Shown here in pieces: positions 1 through 7,936 of a DNA stretch of 64,000 nucleotides. The translations under genes and the position numbers were made by a program. Below the pieces are notes generated by a model. That model was not told where the DNA came from and did no database searches. It saw only the letters and a program-made list of their open reading frames with translations. Numbering within the stretch: position 1 is the stretch's first letter; every line of letters starts with the position of its first letter. The stretch comes from Qipengyuania sp. ABI-127-1. GTDB lineage: Bacteria; Pseudomonadota; Alphaproteobacteria; Sphingomonadales; Sphingomonadaceae. The stretch spans positions 1,150,501 to 1,214,500 of the forward strand of contig JALJCR010000001.1 of NCBI GenBank assembly GCA_022953095.1, written 5' to 3'.

Positions 1-1080
1 ACCCGCATGTATGGCGAGGTGATGCCGCTCGATATCTCGCAGCGCGCGAAGGGCTACCAGTCGATCTGGAAGCGCGTGCCCATCGGGCCGTGCAGCTTCA
101 TCTCGCCGTTCAATTTCCCGCTCAATCTTGCCGCGCACAAGATCGCGCCCGCCATCGCGGTCGGCTGCCCTTTCGTGATGAAGCCCGCGAGCAAGACGCC
201 CTTGGGCGCGCTCATCATCGGAGAAATCCTCGCCGAGACCGACTTGCCCGAGGGCGCTTTCTCCATTCTGCCCGCAAGCCGCGACGGGGCCGACCTGTTC
301 ACGGTGGACGAGCGGCTGAAGTTGCTCAGCTTCACCGGCTCGCCCGCAGTCGGATGGGAGCTCAAGGCGCGCTGTGGCAAGAAAAAGGTCGTGCTCGAAC
401 TCGGCGGCAATGCCGCGGTTGTGGTCGACCACGATGCCGATCTCGACGATGCGCTCGAACGGATCATCTTCGGCGCTTTCTACCAGAGCGGGCAGAGCTG
501 CATCGGCGTGCAGCGCATCCTGATTCACGAGGATGTCTATGATCGGTTCAAGGACATGCTGGTCGAGAAGACCAAGGGCCTCGTTGCAGGCGATCCCAAG
601 GACCGGGATACGTTCATCGGCCCGATGATCTCCGAAGGCGAGGCCAAGCGCCTCAAGGGCTGGATCGACGAGGCGGTCGAGGGCGGGGCGAGCCTGCTCA
701 CCGGCGGCGGATGCGAGGGCAATATGCTCGAGGCGACGCTGCTCGAAGATGTGCACAAGGACGCCAAGGCGCTCAATGAAGAAGCCTTCGGCCCGCTCGC
801 GATCCTGCAGAAGTTCGGCGATTTCGGCGAGGCGCTCGCCGAAGTGAATCGCTCGACCTTCGGCCTGCAGGCCGGTATCTTCACGCGCGACCTGTTCAAG
901 ATGTTCGATGCCTGGGACCGGCTCGAGGTCGGCGGCGTGGTGATTAACGACGTCCCCAGCTACCGCGTCGACAACATGCCCTATGGCGGCGTGAAGGACT
1001 CCGGCCTCGGCCGCGAAGGCATCCGCTTCGCGATGGAGGACATGACCGAGATCCGGAACCTGGTGATCCGGCGGGGGTGA
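1..1080 (+). CDS. NAD(P)-dependent aldehyde dehydrogenase (5' end outside window)
   Basis: This enzyme oxidises an aldehyde to the carboxylic acid with NAD(P)+. The frame is open from base 1, so the N-terminal quarter of a protein of usually about 475 residues lies upstream; 359 residues are visible. Recognisable parts are the cofactor-domain segment SPFNFPLN, the FTGSPAVG loop, the ELGGN motif with the general-base Glu (codon near base 397), and GQSCIGVQR with the nucleophilic Cys (codon near base 499). The C-terminal PYGGVKDSGLGREG segment is typical of the superfamily. The substrate cannot be assigned. The gene seems to stand alone: the next small gene starts about 100 bases on. Confidence 0.93.
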   Translation, partial: TRMYGEVMPLDISQRAKGYQSIWKRVPIGPCSFISPFNFPLNLAAHKIAPAIAVGCPFVMKPASKTPLGALIIGEILAETDLPEGAFSILPASRDGADLFTVDERLKLLSFTGSPAVGWELKARCGKKKVVLELGGNAAVVVDHDADLDDALERIIFGAFYQSGQSCIGVQRILIHEDVYDRFKDMLVEKTKGLVAGDPKDRDTFIGPMISEGEAKRLKGWIDEAVEGGASLLTGGGCEGNMLEATLLEDVHKDAKALNEEAFGPLAILQKFGDFGEALAEVNRSTFGLQAGIFTRDLFKMFDAWDRLEVGGVVINDVPSYRVDNMPYGGVKDSGLGREGIRFAMEDMTEIRNLVIRRG

Positions 1081-1184
1081 CTAGGGGTGGCGGAGGGCCG
1101 ATTAGCGCTTTGGCTGCCTGAAAGCGGTTATTCCGCTACCGACCCGATTGCGGTCATCTGCGAAAACGTGAGAAAAGCGGCACG

Positions 1185-1445
1185 ATGGTCAAATACATCT
1201 ATTTGCAGCCCGATGAGCAAATGCCAGAAGTAGCTGACGAGGATGCGTGGCTTATCGTCGAAGCAAGCGATGATGGTCGCTTCTTTGGCTCCGGTTACGG
1301 TTTCAAGGCGTCGGGTGAGGGCGTGTTTTACGCCTCCTCAGCAGAGAGCGATGTTACTCTGGAAGCGGCACTCGCCGCAGCGACTGAGTGGGCGCGTGAG
1401 CGAGGTGTCCCGACAATCTGGGTTCAGACAAGTCCGGCCCTGTGA
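1185..1445 (+). CDS. Small acidic hypothetical protein (86 aa)
   Basis: I do not recognise a family. The product is short and acidic, rich in Asp, Glu and Ala, with no signal peptide, membrane segment or Cys pair. It has the look of a small alpha/beta protein: a beta-like start (VKYIYLQP), a second strand region around WLIVEAS, and a helix EAALAAATEWARERG near the C-terminus. No strong ribosome-binding site precedes the ATG. By eye its codon use is more AT-tolerant than that of its neighbours, which may mean recent acquisition or weak selection. It lies between the aldehyde dehydrogenase and a minus-strand pair, with no obvious operon. Confidence 0.55.
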   Translation: MVKYIYLQPDEQMPEVADEDAWLIVEASDDGRFFGSGYGFKASGEGVFYASSAESDVTLEAALAAATEWARERGVPTIWVQTSPAL

Positions 1446-1522
1446 ATGTCTACTTACCACCCCAATTGCCGACATTCCGAGTGAAGCTTGAGGGCCGCAA
1501 ACAGACGCCTGCACCGCTCGCC

Positions 1523-1876
1523 TCACCCCTCTTCCAGAAGCAGCAAATCGCACTGGACCACCAGCCGCGGCTCGGGCGCCATACGATGTTCGACCTCGAT
1601 CACGCCCGCATCGGCCACCAGCTGGCCGGGGATGGCGAATTCGTGGTCGGGCAGGTCGGCGACGAATTGTTCCCCCGCTTCCACCGCCTGCTCGCCTGCG
1701 AACAAGATTGCGAGGCTGTGCCGCGTGCCCGCGAAGGTGATGCTCGCCCACGCCTTCTCGGTATGCGTGAGGACCTGTCCACGATGCTGGTGCAGGTCCG
1801 CCAGCGCGGCGCGCACGCGATCGGCGGCGGTGCGGCGTGTGCGCGGCGGCTGGGGTGGGGTGTTCTCATCCGACAT
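1523..1876 (-). CDS. Hypothetical protein, second gene of the small operon facing the S24 repressor
   Basis: Function unknown; 117 residues. The first ~20 residues are Pro/Thr/Arg-rich and probably disordered; the rest has helix-forming (ADRVRAALADLHQHRG) and strand-forming stretches and an acidic, Leu-rich end (LLLLEEG). There is no signal peptide or membrane segment, so a cytoplasmic protein is likely. Its start overlaps the end of the upstream 71-aa gene by 11 bases, which implies translational coupling. The pair is transcribed away from the S24-type repressor and lies downstream of a LexA-like box, so DNA damage may induce it; that is inference. Confidence 0.7.
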   Translation of the reverse strand: MSDENTPPQPPRTRRTAADRVRAALADLHQHRGQVLTHTEKAWASITFAGTRHSLAILFAGEQAVEAGEQFVADLPDHEFAIPGQLVADAGVIEVEHRMAPEPRLVVQCDLLLLEEG

Positions 1877-2081
1877 GCGCGGTCTCCTGTTCGCGGACGA
1901 CCTCGCGCGCGGCAGCGTATCGAGCCATGAACCCCTGAATACGTTGTTCGGTACGGTCGCGCGGTTCGCGGCCCATGCGCAGGTCGAGCACGAAGCGCGG
2001 ATCGTGCGCGGCCAGGCGGCCGAATTTGGTTGCCGCCATCTCGTGCTGGCGGAGAAATTTCTCGATGGAACGGATCAGCAT
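1866..2081 (-). CDS. Small helix-turn-helix-like protein, possible Cro-type partner
   Basis: A 71-residue protein whose first ~55 residues resemble the compact XRE/Cro-like fold common in alphaproteobacteria: a helix SIEKFLRQHEM, then AATKFGRLAAHDPRFVLDLR with the FGR-A-x-D-P-x-FV pattern, then a third helix RTEQRIQGFM. I infer DNA binding from this pattern. The start has a good ribosome-binding site (AGGGGAG about 8 bases upstream). It leads a two-gene operon with the 117-aa protein and faces an S24 repressor across about 175 bp, an arrangement reminiscent of divergent CI/Cro pairs. No other phage genes are present. Confidence 0.7.
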   Translation of the reverse strand: MLIRSIEKFLRQHEMAATKFGRLAAHDPRFVLDLRMGREPRDRTEQRIQGFMARYAAAREVVREQETAHVG

Positions 2082-2127
2082 GTCGGGCTCCCCTAATGAT
2101 GGCCGAAAGTGGCGATTCGCTGCATGT

Positions 2128-2142
2128 GTTCCGTTTATGTTC
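2128..2142. promoter_or_regulatory. LexA (SOS) box, alphaproteobacterial direct-repeat type
   Basis: The sequence is GTTC, seven bases, GTTC, an exact match to the direct-repeat operator known for alphaproteobacterial LexA. It is 46 bp from the start codon of the minus-strand 71-aa gene and 113 bp from that of the S24 gene, so the minus operon is the more natural target. The match is seen; regulation is inferred. Confidence 0.6.
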
Positions 2143-2151
2143 CAATCGAAA

Positions 2152-2186
2152 TCCTACTTGTCTAGGAAAAATCCTATGCTATAGGA
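2152..2186. promoter_or_regulatory. Tandem TCCTA palindromes overlapping a promoter
   Basis: Two palindromes built from the same half-site lie side by side: TCCTA-N6-TAGGA (2152-2167) and TCCTAT-N3-ATAGGA (2172-2186). Equivalent half-sites are spaced 19-20 bases, about two helical turns. They overlap a plus-strand promoter candidate, TTGTCT (2158-2163), 16-base spacer, TATAGG (2180-2185), that would drive the S24 gene. This is the layout expected for autorepression by a dimeric repressor. Confidence 0.6.
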
Positions 2187-2255
2187 ATTTTCTCGCATGG
2201 TGGACTTCAGCGTCCTTTTAGCAGGGTGCGAGTGGAGCGGCAGGAGGTGCAGGAT

Positions 2256-2897
2256 ATGGCTGACGTCATGACGCCCGAGCGCGCTCGGCTGGTCGAGCTG
2301 GCCGAGGCTGGGCGTACGAGCCTTGCCTCGCTTTCGGCGATGTTGGGGCGCAATCCCAGCTATTTGCAGCAATTCGTGCGCAAGGGCAGCCCCCGCAAGC
2401 TGGAGGAGGCTGACCGGCGCAAACTGGCCGAATTTTTCAGCGTGAGCGAGGTTGAGCTGGGGGCCGACCCGGAACACCTTCGCCCCTACGATGCGGACGA
2501 TTTCATTGCCGTGCCACGCCTGCCGCTCGACGCGTCGGCCGGGCCGGGCGCCTTTTCGGCCGAGGAAATTTCCTTCGACAGCTACCGTTTCAGCCGCCGC
2601 TGGCTGCGCGAGATGGGGCTGGAGGGTGCCGATTTGACCGCAATCCGGGTCGAGGGCGACAGCATGGAGCCGGTCTTGCGCAGCGGCGACGAGATTTTTG
2701 TCGACCGGCGCAAGCGTTCAGGCGAGGGCATCCATGTGGTCCGCATCGGCGATGTCCTGCACGTCAAGCAGGTCCAGGCCAGCGCCCCGGGCCGCATCAC
2801 CCTTATCAGTGCAAACGACAGTTATGCCCCGATCGACCTCGCGCGCGAGGAGGTCGAGGTGATCGGCCGCGTGGTCTGGAAAGGGGGGCGGGTCTAA
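2256..2897 (+). CDS. S24-family (LexA/CI-like) transcriptional repressor
   Basis: A 213-residue two-domain repressor. The N-terminal ~70 residues form an HTH-like domain (TSLASLSAMLGRNPSYLQQF). The C-terminal S24 peptidase domain carries the catalytic Ser136 in GDSMEP and Lys171 in LHVKQV, and an Ala95-Gly96 pair placed like the self-cleavage site of LexA and CI. RecA-stimulated autoproteolysis is therefore plausible. I chose the ATG at 2256 because AGGAGG lies just upstream; a GTG at 2226 is in frame but lacks such a site. It is not LexA itself: the winged-helix N-terminus of LexA is absent. It probably binds the TCCTA palindromes in its own promoter. Confidence 0.85.
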   Translation: MADVMTPERARLVELAEAGRTSLASLSAMLGRNPSYLQQFVRKGSPRKLEEADRRKLAEFFSVSEVELGADPEHLRPYDADDFIAVPRLPLDASAGPGAFSAEEISFDSYRFSRRWLREMGLEGADLTAIRVEGDSMEPVLRSGDEIFVDRRKRSGEGIHVVRIGDVLHVKQVQASAPGRITLISANDSYAPIDLAREEVEVIGRVVWKGGRV

Positions 2898-3271
2898 CCC
2901 GGCCGCCTTATGTAATCTTCCGACTGCAGCGTCAGCATATAGTCGGCGATAAGCTCGATATCCTCTTCCACCAGGTCGACATCCATCTGCATCGGATAGT
3001 TATGCGCATCGGTGAGGAAGGTCACCAGCGTGTCGCGTGTCAGGCCGGGGCTGTTGGCAATGTCGGCGAAGCCGGGGGCCTGCGGATTGGGCGAAACGGC
3101 ATTGTCTTGCACCGCATGGCATTCCCCGCAGATCGCAATGACATAGGTCGGCGCTGCATCCTCGTCGGCGGCAGCCGTCGCTGCGTCCGGTAAGGGCGCC
3201 GACGGGACATCATAGGTCTGGCAGGCTGCCACCGGCAGCGAGGCTGCAAGAATCGCTGCGATATGTCTCAT
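2894..3271 (-). CDS. Lipoprotein c-type cytochrome
   Basis: A 125-residue periplasmic, membrane-anchored monohaem cytochrome. Residues 1-17 form a lipoprotein signal ending in the lipobox PVAAC (Cys17). An Ala/Pro/Asp linker leads to the haem-binding CGECH (Cys48, Cys51, His52). Methionines in PMQMDV (about residues 93-96) are candidates for the sixth haem ligand. The C-terminal helix DIELIADYMLTL is typical of the class I fold. It would carry electrons to or from a periplasmic partner that is not encoded nearby. Its stop codon overlaps the stop of the convergent S24 gene by four bases. Confidence 0.85.
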   Translation of the reverse strand: MRHIAAILAASLPVAACQTYDVPSAPLPDAATAAADEDAAPTYVIAICGECHAVQDNAVSPNPQAPGFADIANSPGLTRDTLVTFLTDAHNYPMQMDVDLVEEDIELIADYMLTLQSEDYIRRPG

Positions 3272-3355
3272 CCGTTCGCTCCTTCGCGCGTATCATGCCA
3301 TTATGCCGCAGATGCGGCTTGTTTTCGATGACGAGGCCGACCATTTTCCCCGGCA

Positions 3356-4033
3356 ATGGAAAACAGCAAACAAACTCCCGCCGCACCGCCGATGAAAGCC
3401 GGAATCGTGCCTGTGACCCCGTTGCAGCAGAACTGCTCTTTGATCTGGTGCACCGCGACCAACAAGGGGGCATTGGTCGATCCGGGCGGCGATCTCGACA
3501 AGCTGAAGGCGGCAGTCGCCAAGACCGGGGTGGAACTGGAAAAGATTCTCATCACCCACGGCCATATCGACCATTGCGGCGAAGCTGGCGTGCTGGCGAA
3601 GGAACTGGGCCTGAAAATCGAAGGCCCGCACGAAGCCGATCGCTTCTGGATCAGCCGCCTGGACGAGGATGGCGCAAAATACGGCGTCAACGGACAGGTG
3701 TTTGAGCCTGACCGCTGGCTGGAGGATGGCGACACGGTCACCGTGGGCGATCTGACGCTGGAGGTAATCCACTGCCCTGGACACACGCCCGGCCATGTCG
3801 TGTTCTTCCACAGGCCGAGCAAATTCGCCATCGTCGGCGACGTGTTGTTCCAGGGCAGCATCGGCCGGACTGATTTCCCGATGGGCAACCATCAGGATCT
3901 GATCGACGCGATCACGCAGAAGCTCTGGCCGCTGGGCGACGACGTTACCTTCATCCCCGGCCACGGCCCGACCAGCACCTTCGGGCAGGAGCGCAAGACC
4001 AACGCCTTCGTGAGCGATTACGCGTTAAGTTGA
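3356..4033 (+). CDS. MBL-fold metallohydrolase (glyoxalase II-like, YcbL group)
   Basis: A 225-residue metallo-beta-lactamase-fold hydrolase with the dinuclear zinc motif THGHIDHCG (HxHxDH), a second ligand in HCPGHTPGH, the GDVLFQGSIGRTDFP segment and a final metal His in IPGHGP. Length and motif order fit YcbL-type glyoxalase II-like thioester hydrolases, which act on S-lactoylglutathione or related thioesters; the true substrate is not known. The start at 3356 is uncertain: a second Met at codon 13 (MKAGIVPVTP) aligns better with short family members. The gene is monocistronic and followed by a large hairpin. Confidence 0.88.
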   Translation: MENSKQTPAAPPMKAGIVPVTPLQQNCSLIWCTATNKGALVDPGGDLDKLKAAVAKTGVELEKILITHGHIDHCGEAGVLAKELGLKIEGPHEADRFWISRLDEDGAKYGVNGQVFEPDRWLEDGDTVTVGDLTLEVIHCPGHTPGHVVFFHRPSKFAIVGDVLFQGSIGRTDFPMGNHQDLIDAITQKLWPLGDDVTFIPGHGPTSTFGQERKTNAFVSDYALS

Positions 4034-4081
4034 TGGCGTCTGTCCGCGCCTGACTGCGTCAGCCGCTGCGCACTGTTCCTG

Positions 4082-4144
4082 CCCTCTCCCCCACCCGGCC
4101 ACCCACGGCACGGTATTCTATGGGTGGCCGGGTGGGGGAGAGGG
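4082..4144. repeat. Perfect 24-bp inverted repeat with 15-base loop
   Basis: The left arm (4082-4105) and right arm (4121-4144) are exact reverse complements, built around CCCTCTCCCCCACCCGGCC. It lies between the convergent MBL and MAPEG genes. No T-run follows on either strand, so it is either a repetitive extragenic palindrome or a bidirectional RNA 3'-end hairpin. Confidence 0.85.
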
Positions 4145-4267
4145 TAGGCCAGGCAAGGGCCGGACGGAGGTCCGGCACGTACGCAACACAGACTCCGGGT
4201 GGGGGCGTGGGCTGGTGCCGCAAGCCTTCGACGGATGTCGAAGGCGCACCCAACAAGGACTCCTCTC

Positions 4268-4666
4268 CTACATAACCCCCATCGCGATCAGCGTGGCGAC
4301 AACCGCCAGGCCGAGCAGCGTCAGCATGGTGATCAGCACACCGATCATACGCGGCTTGGTGCCGGTTTCCGCGTCCATGCCGAACCCATGCGCCACACGG
4401 CCGAGCATGTAGATGCCTGCGACCCAGGCCAGCCAAGGATCGCCGCGACCCGACAATTCGATCGCCGCGATGAGGACGAGCACGAAGGGCGTGTTCTCGA
4501 CGAAATTGAGCTGTGCGCGCATCCGCCGCGTCAGCGGGCCGCCTCCATCGTCGCCATGAATGGTCTTGGTGACCCCGCGCATCTGCCCGACGCGTACCGC
4601 CAGCCAAAGATTGATGATTGCGGCCGCTGCCGCTGCGGTGAGTGTAACCGGCAGAAAAATACCCAT
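4268..4666 (-). CDS. MAPEG-family membrane protein
   Basis: A 132-residue integral membrane protein of the MAPEG family (membrane-associated proteins in eicosanoid and glutathione metabolism). Four hydrophobic segments are visible: the N-terminal LPVTLTAAAAAAIINLWLAV, one after the NFVENTPFVL motif, one around WLAWVAGIYMLGRVAHG, and the C-terminal VLITMLTLLGLAVVATLIAM. The N-F-x-E-x-x-P-x-x-L pattern is the family hallmark and contributes to the glutathione-binding interface in characterised members. I start it at 4666 (GGGAGGGA upstream); the frame runs further 5' but without support. Its enzymatic role, if any, is unknown. Confidence 0.85.
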   Translation of the reverse strand: MGIFLPVTLTAAAAAAIINLWLAVRVGQMRGVTKTIHGDDGGGPLTRRMRAQLNFVENTPFVLVLIAAIELSGRGDPWLAWVAGIYMLGRVAHGFGMDAETGTKPRMIGVLITMLTLLGLAVVATLIAMGVM

Positions 4667-4761
4667 GCGATCCCTCCCTTGTGATTGTGTCTGATGCGAC
4701 CCATCTGGAGTGCTAGGGCGAAGCATCCTGTCGTGCAACGCCGCCCATTCGGCGAGACGGG

Positions 4762-4789
4762 TTGCGTCCCCTGAGAATTTCGCTATAGC
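4762..4789 (+). promoter_or_regulatory. Candidate promoter for rpmF-plsX-fabH
   Basis: TTGCGT (4762-4767), a 16-base spacer and TATAGC (4784-4789) fit a vegetative sigma-70 promoter. Transcription would begin near 4796 and leave a 5' leader of about 110 bases before rpmF. Confidence 0.45.
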
Positions 4790-4907
4790 GCGCGCCTTCA
4801 CCGCCACGGTCGGGATATTCGGGTTCACGCGCTCTTGCGGCGTGCCGGACCTTCCCCTAGGGCGGCCACCGAAATTGATTGTAATTGTTTGAGGAACAGG
4901 TGCCGCC

Positions 4908-5087
4908 ATGGCCGTCCCCAAGAGGAAAGTATCGCCCCACCGTCGCGGCAACCGCCGTGCGCATGATTCGCTTAAGGTCGAAGCGCATCACGAGTGCTCG
5001 AACTGCGGTGAACTCAAGCGTCCGCACAATCTGTGCCCGCACTGCGGATATTATAACGGCCGCGAAATCATCGCCGTCGGTCTGTAA
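4908..5087 (+). CDS. rpmF: 50S ribosomal protein L32
   Basis: A 59-residue zinc-ribbon protein of the large ribosomal subunit. The N-terminal [20 protein letters not shown] is the classic L32 signature, and two CxxC pairs (Cys30/Cys33 and Cys43/Cys46) form the zinc site. The C-terminus [10 protein letters not shown] is typical. It is preceded by GAGGAACAGG. It lies 27 bases upstream of plsX, the widespread rpmF-plsX-fabH order that couples ribosome and membrane-lipid synthesis. Confidence 0.97.
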   Translation: MAVPKRKVSPHRRGNRRAHDSLKVEAHHECSNCGELKRPHNLCPHCGYYNGREIIAVGL

Positions 5088-5114
5088 GACCGTCAGTCTA
5101 GCCGGAGTTTGCGC

Positions 5115-6152
5115 ATGAGCCTGCCGCGTATCGCTGTCGACGCGATGGGCGGGGATGAGGGCGTGCGTGTGATGGTCGATGGTGCCGCCATGGCCCGTCG
5201 CCGTCACGACAAGTTCAAATTCCTGCTGGTCGGCGACGAAACGCGGATCAAGGCCGCGCTCGAAACGCATCCCGGCATGGCCGGGGCTTCCGAGATCCTG
5301 CATTGCGACGACGTGGTCGGCGGCGACGAGCTGCCGAGCCGCGCGTTGCGCCGTGCCAAGACCACCAGCATGGGCCTTGCGGTCAATGCGGTGAAACAGG
5401 GCGATGCGGGCGCTGCCGTGTCCGCGGGCAATACCGGCGCGCTGATGGCGATGAGCAAGCTTGCCCTGCGTACCATGCCGGGGCTCGACCGTCCCGCGCT
5501 CGCGGCGCTGCTCCCGACGCTGACCGATGACGACGTGGTCATGCTCGACCTCGGCGCGAACCGCGAATGCGACGCGCGTAATCTCGTCCAGTTCGCGATC
5601 ATGGGGGCCGCCTATTCGCGCATCGTGACGGGCCGCGAACGTCCGCGCACGCGCCTGCTCAACATCGGCACCGAAGAAACCAAGGGCACCGAGGATATCC
5701 AGGCCGCCGCCGAAACATTGCGAGCCGCCACCGGGCTGGCCATGGATTTCGAAGGCTATGTCGAAGCCGACAAGATCAACCGCGGCGATGTCGACGTGGT
5801 GGTGACCGACGGTTTCTCCGGCAATATCGCATTGAAGGCGATCGAAGGCACCGCGCGCTTCGTCACCGACCTGCTGCGCACCGCCTTCACCAGTTCGCTG
5901 CGTTCGAAGATCGGCTTCCTCGTCTCGCGCCCGGCGACCGAATTGCTCAAGCACCATCTCGACCCGAACAATCACAATGGCGCGGTATTCCTCGGCCTCA
6001 ACGGCGTGGTGGTGAAAAGCCACGGCAGCGCCAATGCCAAGGGCGTCGCCAATGCGGTCGAAGTGGCCGCGCGCCTGCTGGAGGACGATATCACCAACCG
6101 CATCAAGCAGGATCTCGGCGCAATCGAATCCGCGAGCGTGGCGGCGAAATGA
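5115..6152 (+). CDS. plsX: Phosphate acyltransferase PlsX
   Basis: PlsX makes acyl-phosphate from acyl-ACP and phosphate, the first committed step of the PlsX/PlsY phospholipid route; plsY is present at the far end of the window. The protein (345 aa) begins [11 protein letters not shown], the family signature, and carries [10 protein letters not shown] and [12 protein letters not shown] start at the ATG at 5115 with GGAG upstream; a TTG two codons earlier is less likely. It is a peripheral membrane enzyme. Its stop overlaps the fabH start (ATGA). Confidence 0.97.
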   Translation: MSLPRIAVDAMGGDEGVRVMVDGAAMARRRHDKFKFLLVGDETRIKAALETHPGMAGASEILHCDDVVGGDELPSRALRRAKTTSMGLAVNAVKQGDAGAAVSAGNTGALMAMSKLALRTMPGLDRPALAALLPTLTDDDVVMLDLGANRECDARNLVQFAIMGAAYSRIVTGRERPRTRLLNIGTEETKGTEDIQAAAETLRAATGLAMDFEGYVEADKINRGDVDVVVTDGFSGNIALKAIEGTARFVTDLLRTAFTSSLRSKIGFLVSRPATELLKHHLDPNNHNGAVFLGLNGVVVKSHGSANAKGVANAVEVAARLLEDDITNRIKQDLGAIESASVAAK

Positions 6153-7114
6153 TCCGCTCGGTCATCACCGGCACGGGGTCGGCGCTGCCCCGCACCTGCG
6201 TTACCAATGCCGACCTTGCGGAGCGTGTCGATACCAGCGACGAGTGGATCGTCGAGCGTACCGGCATCCGCCAGCGCTATATCGCTCAAGAGGACGAGAC
6301 AACCTCCAGCCTCGCCACCGAAGCCGCGCGTGCCGCATTGGAGACGGCGGGTGTCGATGCGTCCGAGATCGGCCTTATCATCCTCGCCACGGCGACCCCC
6401 GACCATACCTTTCCCGCAACCGCCACTCAGGTTCAGGCCGCGCTCGGCTGCGGCGGCGGAGTGGCCTTCGACGTGCAGGCGGTATGTTCGGGCTTTCTCT
6501 ATGCGCTGGCCACGGCGGATTCGCTGCTGCGTACGGGAATGGCCACAAAGGCGCTGGTGATCGGTTCTGAAACCTTCAGCCGCATTCTCGACTGGGAGGA
6601 CCGCACGACCTGCGTTCTGTTCGGCGACGGTGCGGGCGCGGTCGTGCTCGAGGCGCAGAACGTGGCCGAGGACGGGCCGGGCATCTTGTCGAGCCGCTTG
6701 CACGCCGATGGCCAGCACAAGGACATGCTCTATGTCGATGGCGGCCCGTCCACGACGGGCACGGTCGGCCATTTGCGGATGAGGGGGCGCGAGGTGTTCC
6801 GCCATGCGGTGGTCAACCTTGCCGAAGTGCTCAGGGAAGTGCTCGGCGATGCGGGCCGGGACGCTGGCGATATCGACTGGGTCGTGCCCCACCAAGCCAA
6901 TGCCCGCATTCTCGATGCCACGGCGCGCAAGCTCGACCTGCCGGCCGAAAAGGTCGTCGTCACGGTCGATCGGCATGCCAACACCTCGGCTGCGTCGGTA
7001 CCGCTGGCGCTGGATACAGCCGTGCGCGATGGACGGATCAAGCGCGGCGATTTGGTCATGTTAGAAGCGATGGGTGGGGGCTTCACCTGGGGCGCGTCGC
7101 TGGTTCGCATGTAG
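6149..7114 (+). CDS. fabH: 3-oxoacyl-ACP synthase III (KAS III)
   Basis: FabH condenses an acyl-CoA primer with malonyl-ACP to start fatty-acid elongation. The 321-residue protein has the complete triad: Cys113 in [10 protein letters not shown], His248 in VPHQANARI and Asn278 in RHANTSAAS, which align with Cys112, His244 and Asn274 of the E. coli enzyme. The C-terminal [13 protein letters not shown] closes the thiolase fold. It is translationally coupled to plsX by a four-base overlap and followed by a separate promoter for ihfA. Confidence 0.97.
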   Translation: MIRSVITGTGSALPRTCVTNADLAERVDTSDEWIVERTGIRQRYIAQEDETTSSLATEAARAALETAGVDASEIGLIILATATPDHTFPATATQVQAALGCGGGVAFDVQAVCSGFLYALATADSLLRTGMATKALVIGSETFSRILDWEDRTTCVLFGDGAGAVVLEAQNVAEDGPGILSSRLHADGQHKDMLYVDGGPSTTGTVGHLRMRGREVFRHAVVNLAEVLREVLGDAGRDAGDIDWVVPHQANARILDATARKLDLPAEKVVVTVDRHANTSAASVPLALDTAVRDGRIKRGDLVMLEAMGGGFTWGASLVRM

Positions 7115-7141
7115 TTGGCGTTCGGCGATCTCCTCCGGGGT

Positions 7142-7170
7142 TTGCCAGACGCGCCGCAAATCCCTATATT
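7142..7170 (+). promoter_or_regulatory. Promoter of ihfA
   Basis: TTGCCA (7142-7147), a 17-base spacer and TATATT (7165-7170) make a strong sigma-70-type promoter just after fabH. Transcription would start near 7177, about 57 bases before ihfA. Confidence 0.6.
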
Positions 7171-7233
7171 GCTTGGTGAACTTCGAGATGGCTCGTATTC
7201 TCGCTCAGGGTCGCTTCTGACGGGAAGGATAGA

Positions 7234-7539
7234 ATGGATATGATGCGTTCCGTAGGCACGCTAACCCGGGCCGATCTGGCCGAAACGATCAATCGAAAGA
7301 TGGGGCTCAGCCGGGCGGATTCGCTCGAGCTGGTCGAAGCGATCCTCGCCAAGATGTGCGATGCGTTGGCCGATGGCGAGAATGTGAAGATTTCCGGCTT
7401 CGGAAGTTTCGTGCTGCGCGACAAGAGCGAGCGCGTCGGACGCAATCCCAAGACCGGGATCGAAGTGCCGATTACACCGCGCCGTGTGATGACTTTCCGG
7501 GCCAGCCAATTGCTCAAAGAGCGTATTGCGAACGGTTGA
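7234..7539 (+). CDS. ihfA: Integration host factor subunit alpha
   Basis: A 101-residue HU/IHF-fold protein that pairs with IhfB to bend DNA in replication, recombination and transcription. It shows [11 protein letters not shown] at the start, the [17 protein letters not shown] core, and the minor-groove arm [19 protein letters not shown], which carries the Pro that intercalates at kinks. GGGAAGGA precedes the ATG. It has its own promoter and is followed after seven bases by a MerR-type gene, in the gene order usual for sphingomonads. Confidence 0.95.
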   Translation: MDMMRSVGTLTRADLAETINRKMGLSRADSLELVEAILAKMCDALADGENVKISGFGSFVLRDKSERVGRNPKTGIEVPITPRRVMTFRASQLLKERIANG

Positions 7540-7546
7540 AACCCTG

Positions 7547-7912
7547 ATGGCGACATTCGACGACGGCAAGGACGAAGGCGCACTGCGCACCATCGGTGAA
7601 GTCGCCAAGGCAACCGGCATCAAAGCGCATGTGCTGCGGTATTGGGAACAGCAATTCCCGATGCTCAAGCCGCTGACCCGCAGCGGCGGACGGCGGTATT
7701 ACCGGCCCGACGACATCGAACTGGTCGAACGGATCGATGCGCTCGTCAACAAGCAGGGCTACACGCTGAAAGGGGCCAGGGCCGCATTGCGCGGTGCACC
7801 CGATCCGCAGGCCATGGCGCAGAAAGCGTCGGCACCGGCACCGACCCAGGGAACCACCGTGGAAAAACTCAAATCGATCAGAGACGAGTTGCAGGCCGCG
7901 CTGGCAACCTGA
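7547..7912 (+). CDS. MerR-family transcriptional regulator
   Basis: A 121-residue regulator with an N-terminal MerR winged helix (LRTIGEVAKATGIKAHVLRYWEQQF, given here as two pieces: LRTIGEVAKATGIK and AHVLRYWEQQF) and the wing RSGGRRYYRPDDIELVERI. The C-terminal ~40 residues are Ala/Pro-rich with a short helix EKLKSIRDELQAAL that could form the antiparallel dimer coil. No effector-binding domain or metal-binding Cys is seen, so the signal is unknown. A TTG seven codons upstream is in frame; I prefer the ATG at 7547. It is cotranscribed with ihfA, as is usual for its relatives. Confidence 0.9.
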   Translation: MATFDDGKDEGALRTIGEVAKATGIKAHVLRYWEQQFPMLKPLTRSGGRRYYRPDDIELVERIDALVNKQGYTLKGARAALRGAPDPQAMAQKASAPAPTQGTTVEKLKSIRDELQAALAT

Positions 7913-7936
7913 ACGGCCAGATAGCTTTCCTGCCGC

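Noticed and set aside
2256..2897. The S24 protein as LexA itself
   Set aside because: Its N-terminal domain does not show the LexA winged-helix sequence; only the C-terminal peptidase domain is shared.
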